From an uncultured Woeseiaceae bacterium (GTDB lineage Bacteria; Pseudomonadota; Gammaproteobacteria; Steroidobacterales; Woeseiaceae), in NCBI GenBank assembly GCA_945788625.1, contig CALZMQ010000003.1:58310-122309 (forward strand): DNA of 64,000 bases, read 5' to 3'. The notes beneath the pieces were generated by a model. That model did no database searches and was not told where the DNA came from. It saw nothing but the letters and a program-made list of their open reading frames with translations. Positions 62,701-64,000 of this stretch are shown here, one piece after another. Numbering within the stretch: position 1 is the stretch's first letter; every line of letters starts with the position of its first letter. The position numbers were made by a program, and so were the translations under genes.

Positions 62701-64000
62701 CATCATGCCGTCGAACTCGCTGCGCGCGAGTGGCAGAGAGACTGTCCGGTACTCGCCTGCCGTTAGTCCGCCACTGATTGTGACGTCCCCGAGGAACGTG
62801 CCCGTCGCAGGAATACCGCGGTAGAAATTGACGATGACGTCTTCGGTGATGTTGCCGGTACCGCGGTTCGAAACATCCACGGCAAACGAATAGCCACCGG
62901 CCAGGCTGCCCGTGACGGCCAGTTCGCCGACCCAGGCATCGGCACGCAGACCGGCCGCGCCAGGCGAGTACGCGTCGACATTGAAGCCGTTGGCGTCATA
63001 ATACAGGTGCTGTCGATAATCGCGCGTCGGCAATTGCCAGGAACCGTCCTGGCTTTCGTACAGACCGAGCCCGTCGGAGCTGGTAATCAGCAGCTCGACC
63101 TTGCCGTCGTGATCGCTGTCCACAAACTTGTAGGGGTTGTAGTCGCCGAAGCGGACGCCGAGACCGGTCCCTGGCGAGTCCCACAGGAATCGTGACAGGT
63201 AATACATGAATTCCTGACGTCCATCGAAGGTCTCGTAGACACCGTCGCCATTGAGATCGAAGATCTTGAGCTCGACGATACCGGCGCCGGTGTCATACTC
63301 GCTCAGAATCCGCCCATCGGCAGAAATCAGTGTTCCCGCCGTCGGCTGGAAGATCTCGAGCTCACCGTCGTTGTTGAAGTCGGCGATACTCGGGATGCCG
63401 GCGTAGTTGATGGTGACACCCTGCGTCGCAACGTTCCAGAGCACGTTGCCGTCCGCATCGAAGGCGATCATTCGTGGCCCGGCAGCGGTATAAACCGCCG
63501 AGAAGACCTCGAGGGTCGAGTCGCCGTCGATATCGGCGACGGCGTGATAGGCGTGCGGATTGGCTGCGCCTGCTGCTGCGTCGAGCGTCCATAGCAGCGT
63601 GCCGTCGGTATCGCGTACCTGGTTGCCGAACAGGACTTCCTGCTCGCCATCGCCGTCGAGATCGGCCGGTACGGGCAGCGCGCGATTGGGCCGGCCGATG
63701 GGTGCAACGTCCGACTGCCATAGCTGTATGCCATTGGCATCGAATACGTGGGGCCCATACAGGATTTCCGGCGAGCCGTCGCCGTCAAGGTCACTGACCA
63801 CGACGGACATCGATCGCGCACTGCCGAATGACGTGACGGCATTGGCTGACTGCCAGAGTTCCGTGCCGTCCGTATCGAATGCGATGAGCTGGCTGCCCGC
63901 CACGACAAACTCGAGATCCGGATCCGCATCGAGATTGACGAATGCCGGCTGGTGTCCATGCCGGTTTCCGACACCGGTCAGGCTCCAGACAATTTGCCGC
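56689..64000 (-). CDS. Giant Rhs/YD-repeat toxin with HNH-like nuclease tail, 5' end outside window
   Basis: More than 2430 residues; the frame stays open to the right edge, so the N terminus is missing. In order from N to C: FG-GAP/VCBS-like repeats (DLDGDGSPEILYGPHVF and similar, 62.9-64.0 kb); a CARDB-like domain (GGYSFAVDVSNRGTGNITEDV); several He_PIG/cadherin-like Ig domains (61.7-62.5 kb); a YD-repeat shell (57.5-60.5 kb, many NGNRTEFEYDAAGR units); the Rhs core end (GFYYLRARYYDQALGRMTTMDP). The variable tail follows DPSGR at about 57345 (218 residues). The tail has a VERHHTIPEYVCG...EHRILHN pattern like HNH/Endo VII nucleases. The export signal would lie outside the window. Confidence 0.92.
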   Translation of the reverse strand, partial: RQIVWSLTGVGNRHGHQPAFVNLDADPDLEFVVAGSQLIAFDTDGTELWQSANAVTSFGSARSMSVVVSDLDGDGSPEILYGPHVFDANGIQLWQSDVAPIGRPNRALPVPADLDGDGEQEVLFGNQVRDTDGTLLWTLDAAAGAANPHAYHAVADIDGDSTLEVFSAVYTAAGPRMIAFDADGNVLWNVATQGVTINYAGIPSIADFNNDGELEIFQPTAGTLISADGRILSEYDTGAGIVELKIFDLNGDGVYETFDGRQEFMYYLSRFLWDSPGTGLGVRFGDYNPYKFVDSDHDGKVELLITSSDGLGLYESQDGSWQLPTRDYRQHLYYDANGFNVDAYSPGAAGLRADAWVGELAVTGSLAGGYSFAVDVSNRGTGNITEDVIVNFYRGIPATGTFLGDVTISGGLTAGEYRTVSLPLARSEFDGMMSVELTFGGPVDQCEILNDTVAGTFTEIEVFDGPSEYRTDRYSFIYRITEYNKDIAWLSTPPTTVTLGQTYVYDANAVAGNFGDNVRYQLIGPSRFVPPPAGASIDIASGLVTWTPTFDQVGMHTFGVSATSLRDQVNQSFTVEVVARANEIPVITTTPPAGLVFAGNNYSYDVDATDADGDTLLYGLTVAPAGMTIDSVTGLVDWTPTTGQNGLHNVTVSVDDAFGGVATQSYTIQVGSIANTPPTITSVPPFSAKATFEYQYQVVVDDPDGDFIAFSVQTGPAGMTIDGNGLLSWTPGAAGIENVVVRASDGQAFADQGWTVTVSDAAIPLSASVTATPSVADLGSTVGIAVGFSGAAGPVNLSLTVDGAVVPLDASGMATVAADTVGLHTATAIVTDPYGSDSASTTYTVIDPNATSSPPVVSLTTPDFEEEVTAPRDAIGTVDDPDDDLLNWQLILQSRGAPPTEFTTIATGTTEVPEGILGQIDPTMLLNGLYSVILQATDAAGNVSQDVRVIRVTGDLKIGNFSITFEDFSAPVAGIPVTVLRTYDTRRRNENLDFGFGWSIDYQNVRLQESRDIGFSWSLIEEDLGFFSRWCVRPNGDPTVTVRMPDGEVESFVARAQPECTQLVPTVDVNIVFDPIDGTDSTLEQTDFGVVRIVGNNIVDLGAPGTPIDPNAYRLTTPEGLIFELDQAFGIRSVTEPNGNSLTYSDSGVIHNQGFSLVFNRDASGRIESIVAPDGTSMSYTYDANGDLESYTDQVNNVTRFIYTNTTDHYLEDIIDPRGIRVSRNEYDADGRLTAIIDADGNRVEYDHDIIGRTETVRDRRGNPTVYVYDDEGNVLVETNALGEMITRTYDADRNELTMTNDLGQTTSWTYDARGNQLTETNALMQTTTRVYDSRNLLLTQLDPLGNPTITNVYDSNNTNILTMTDAVGTTTTFHWDVGIGGGCSTGAMRGSTDGNLNRSTIQPQCVGPFAELAAWQEDARGVRTSFTYDDLGRVIAETTSRTDESGVVQNLVTTIEYDDKGRRIRVTDPEGNVMVTEYNGIDQETATIDANLGRTEYDYDDRGNLVQTRYPDTTSEITGYDEEGNVVSQTDQQGRVTRLTYDAANRLVATIFPDDTPGNDLDNPETTHEYDRAGRRTATVDQNGNRTEFEYDAAGRQTLVRDALLNETRFEYDARGLRTAMIDALNRRTEFVYDDVGRLTETIFPDDTPGDMADNLRSSISYDPLGRKISETDLAGLVTQFEYDEVGNLTAVVDALLQRTEFGYDEQSNKVSQTDADNRTTTWTYDNAGRVASRTLPEGQTESFDYDGNGNRVSHTDFNIATHTFTFDTLNREESASYADGVTVTTTYTNSGLPSTVTDDRGTTIYTYDERDRMTRIDYPNGKWIEYDYDAAGNRISLTTVNQLVSYTYDVLNRPATVVDEAGTTTYGYDIVGNRASVDYPNGTRTEYVYDSLNRLTRLDQLDSSSALFDRHDYTLAPNGNRTQHAELNGRVVDYTYDDLYRLTDENVTDAVLGDRTSSWTYDPVGNRLTQIETDASGTTTTAYTYDDNDRLLTETATGVNPAVNTYTYDGNGNTLSKSTGTGLTTYAYDSRNQLINLNAGQVTYRYDATGIRMNETAAGLTTHYLVDPNRDYAQVVEESYDLNSFSEVRFTYGDDLISQHRRIDATTTSTSTYHYDGIGSTRQLTDVGGAVTDTYAYEVFGALEGSTGFTINDYTYTGEQFDPNLGFYYLRARYYDQALGRMTTMDPFSGVATDPPSLHRYLYAAANPVMNLDPSGRVTLSGVLSGINTAANNAINAIALYNWVFGDPDNNQLDGPPGIWDYLMSYVARGSAAAAVGVAVDADTAAIFELPFSRERVERHHTIPEYVCGHRTQSQPAIPKSEHRILHNQLYGFKVVVNVSGWMVDRLVFKKPKTRTRLTPLQRLGRTRVGRSGIAAGLASFYTSFDYWGSGVVHPNPRWRLPPHRTTIGQVYPREASRFIRGHHSWPRCRKGRG

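Overview
The window looks like a piece of a gammaproteobacterial chromosome, moderately GC-rich with C/G-ending codons. It combines thiosulfate oxidation (soxXYZAKB), a two-step nitrite-to-N2O branch (cd1 nitrite reductase plus a B-family-like heme-copper NO reductase), a Cpx-like envelope-stress module, many lipoproteins and TonB/porin proteins, and a giant Rhs toxin. That mix suggests a facultative marine or sediment sulfur-oxidising, denitrifying gammaproteobacterium (Woeseiaceae-like is one guess from general knowledge, not shown by the sequence). No tRNA, rRNA, CRISPR array, transposase or integrase was seen.

Layout. 1-1.1 kb: a lipoprotein gene behind a c-di-GMP-I (GEMM-I) riboswitch. 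1.3-7.6 kb: a divergent catabolic cluster, with a KamA-family aminomutase on one side and an RpiR regulator, CoA-transferase A/B, thiolase and a beta-amino-acid-type aminotransferase on the other. The chemistry chains together as a beta-amino-acid degradation route. 7.6-11.7 kb: a secreted PSD-like decarboxylase, an acyl desaturase, a DUF4920 protein and a hypothetical. 11.7-14.5 kb: sensor kinase, response regulator and a divergent Spy/CpxP-like protein. 14.8-18.0 kb: a Crp-family regulator and a CHASE4 hybrid kinase.

18.1-30.5 kb is a denitrification island. A TonB receptor, lipid-anchored NirS with an extra cytochrome c domain, and a porin run leftward. A Dnr-type regulator, two tiny membrane proteins, CuA subunit, catalytic subunit (active-site Tyr replaced by Gln), Sco/SenC, a cytochrome b-ferredoxin-MvhD fusion, a membrane protein and a hemerythrin run rightward. 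A perfect FNR/DNR box lies in the divergent promoter. Then come CnoX (30.7 kb) and a DUF442 protein with Ser at the catalytic Cys position.

32.1-43.5 kb is a sulfur island. soxX-Y-Z-A-K-B-dsrE faces a four-gene operon (ECF sigma, anti-sigma, solute-binding lipoprotein, GlcG-like), and a third operon (dsrE paralogue, porin, SoxW-like thioredoxin, YeeE/YedE transporter) runs away from it. The anti-sigma factor carries a periplasmic DsrE-like domain with the family Cys, and the same promoter pattern (GGAATAA-N15-CGTCT) precedes both the sigma gene and soxX. I propose a sulfur-responsive sigma/anti-sigma circuit controlling Sox; this is my main candidate for an undescribed system.

43.6-56 kb is accessory surface and secretion territory: a secreted ankyrin protein translationally coupled to a PAN/LamG/MACPF perforin-like protein, a repeat-rich secreted protein with a single-base frameshift, a cadherin-like lipoprotein, a TonB-C protein, a TlpA-like thioredoxin, a TfoX-N protein and a membrane protein. 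56.0-64.0 kb: an Rhs/YD-repeat polymorphic toxin of more than 2400 residues with an HNH-like nuclease tail, running off the right edge, with an overlapping SUKH-like immunity gene downstream.
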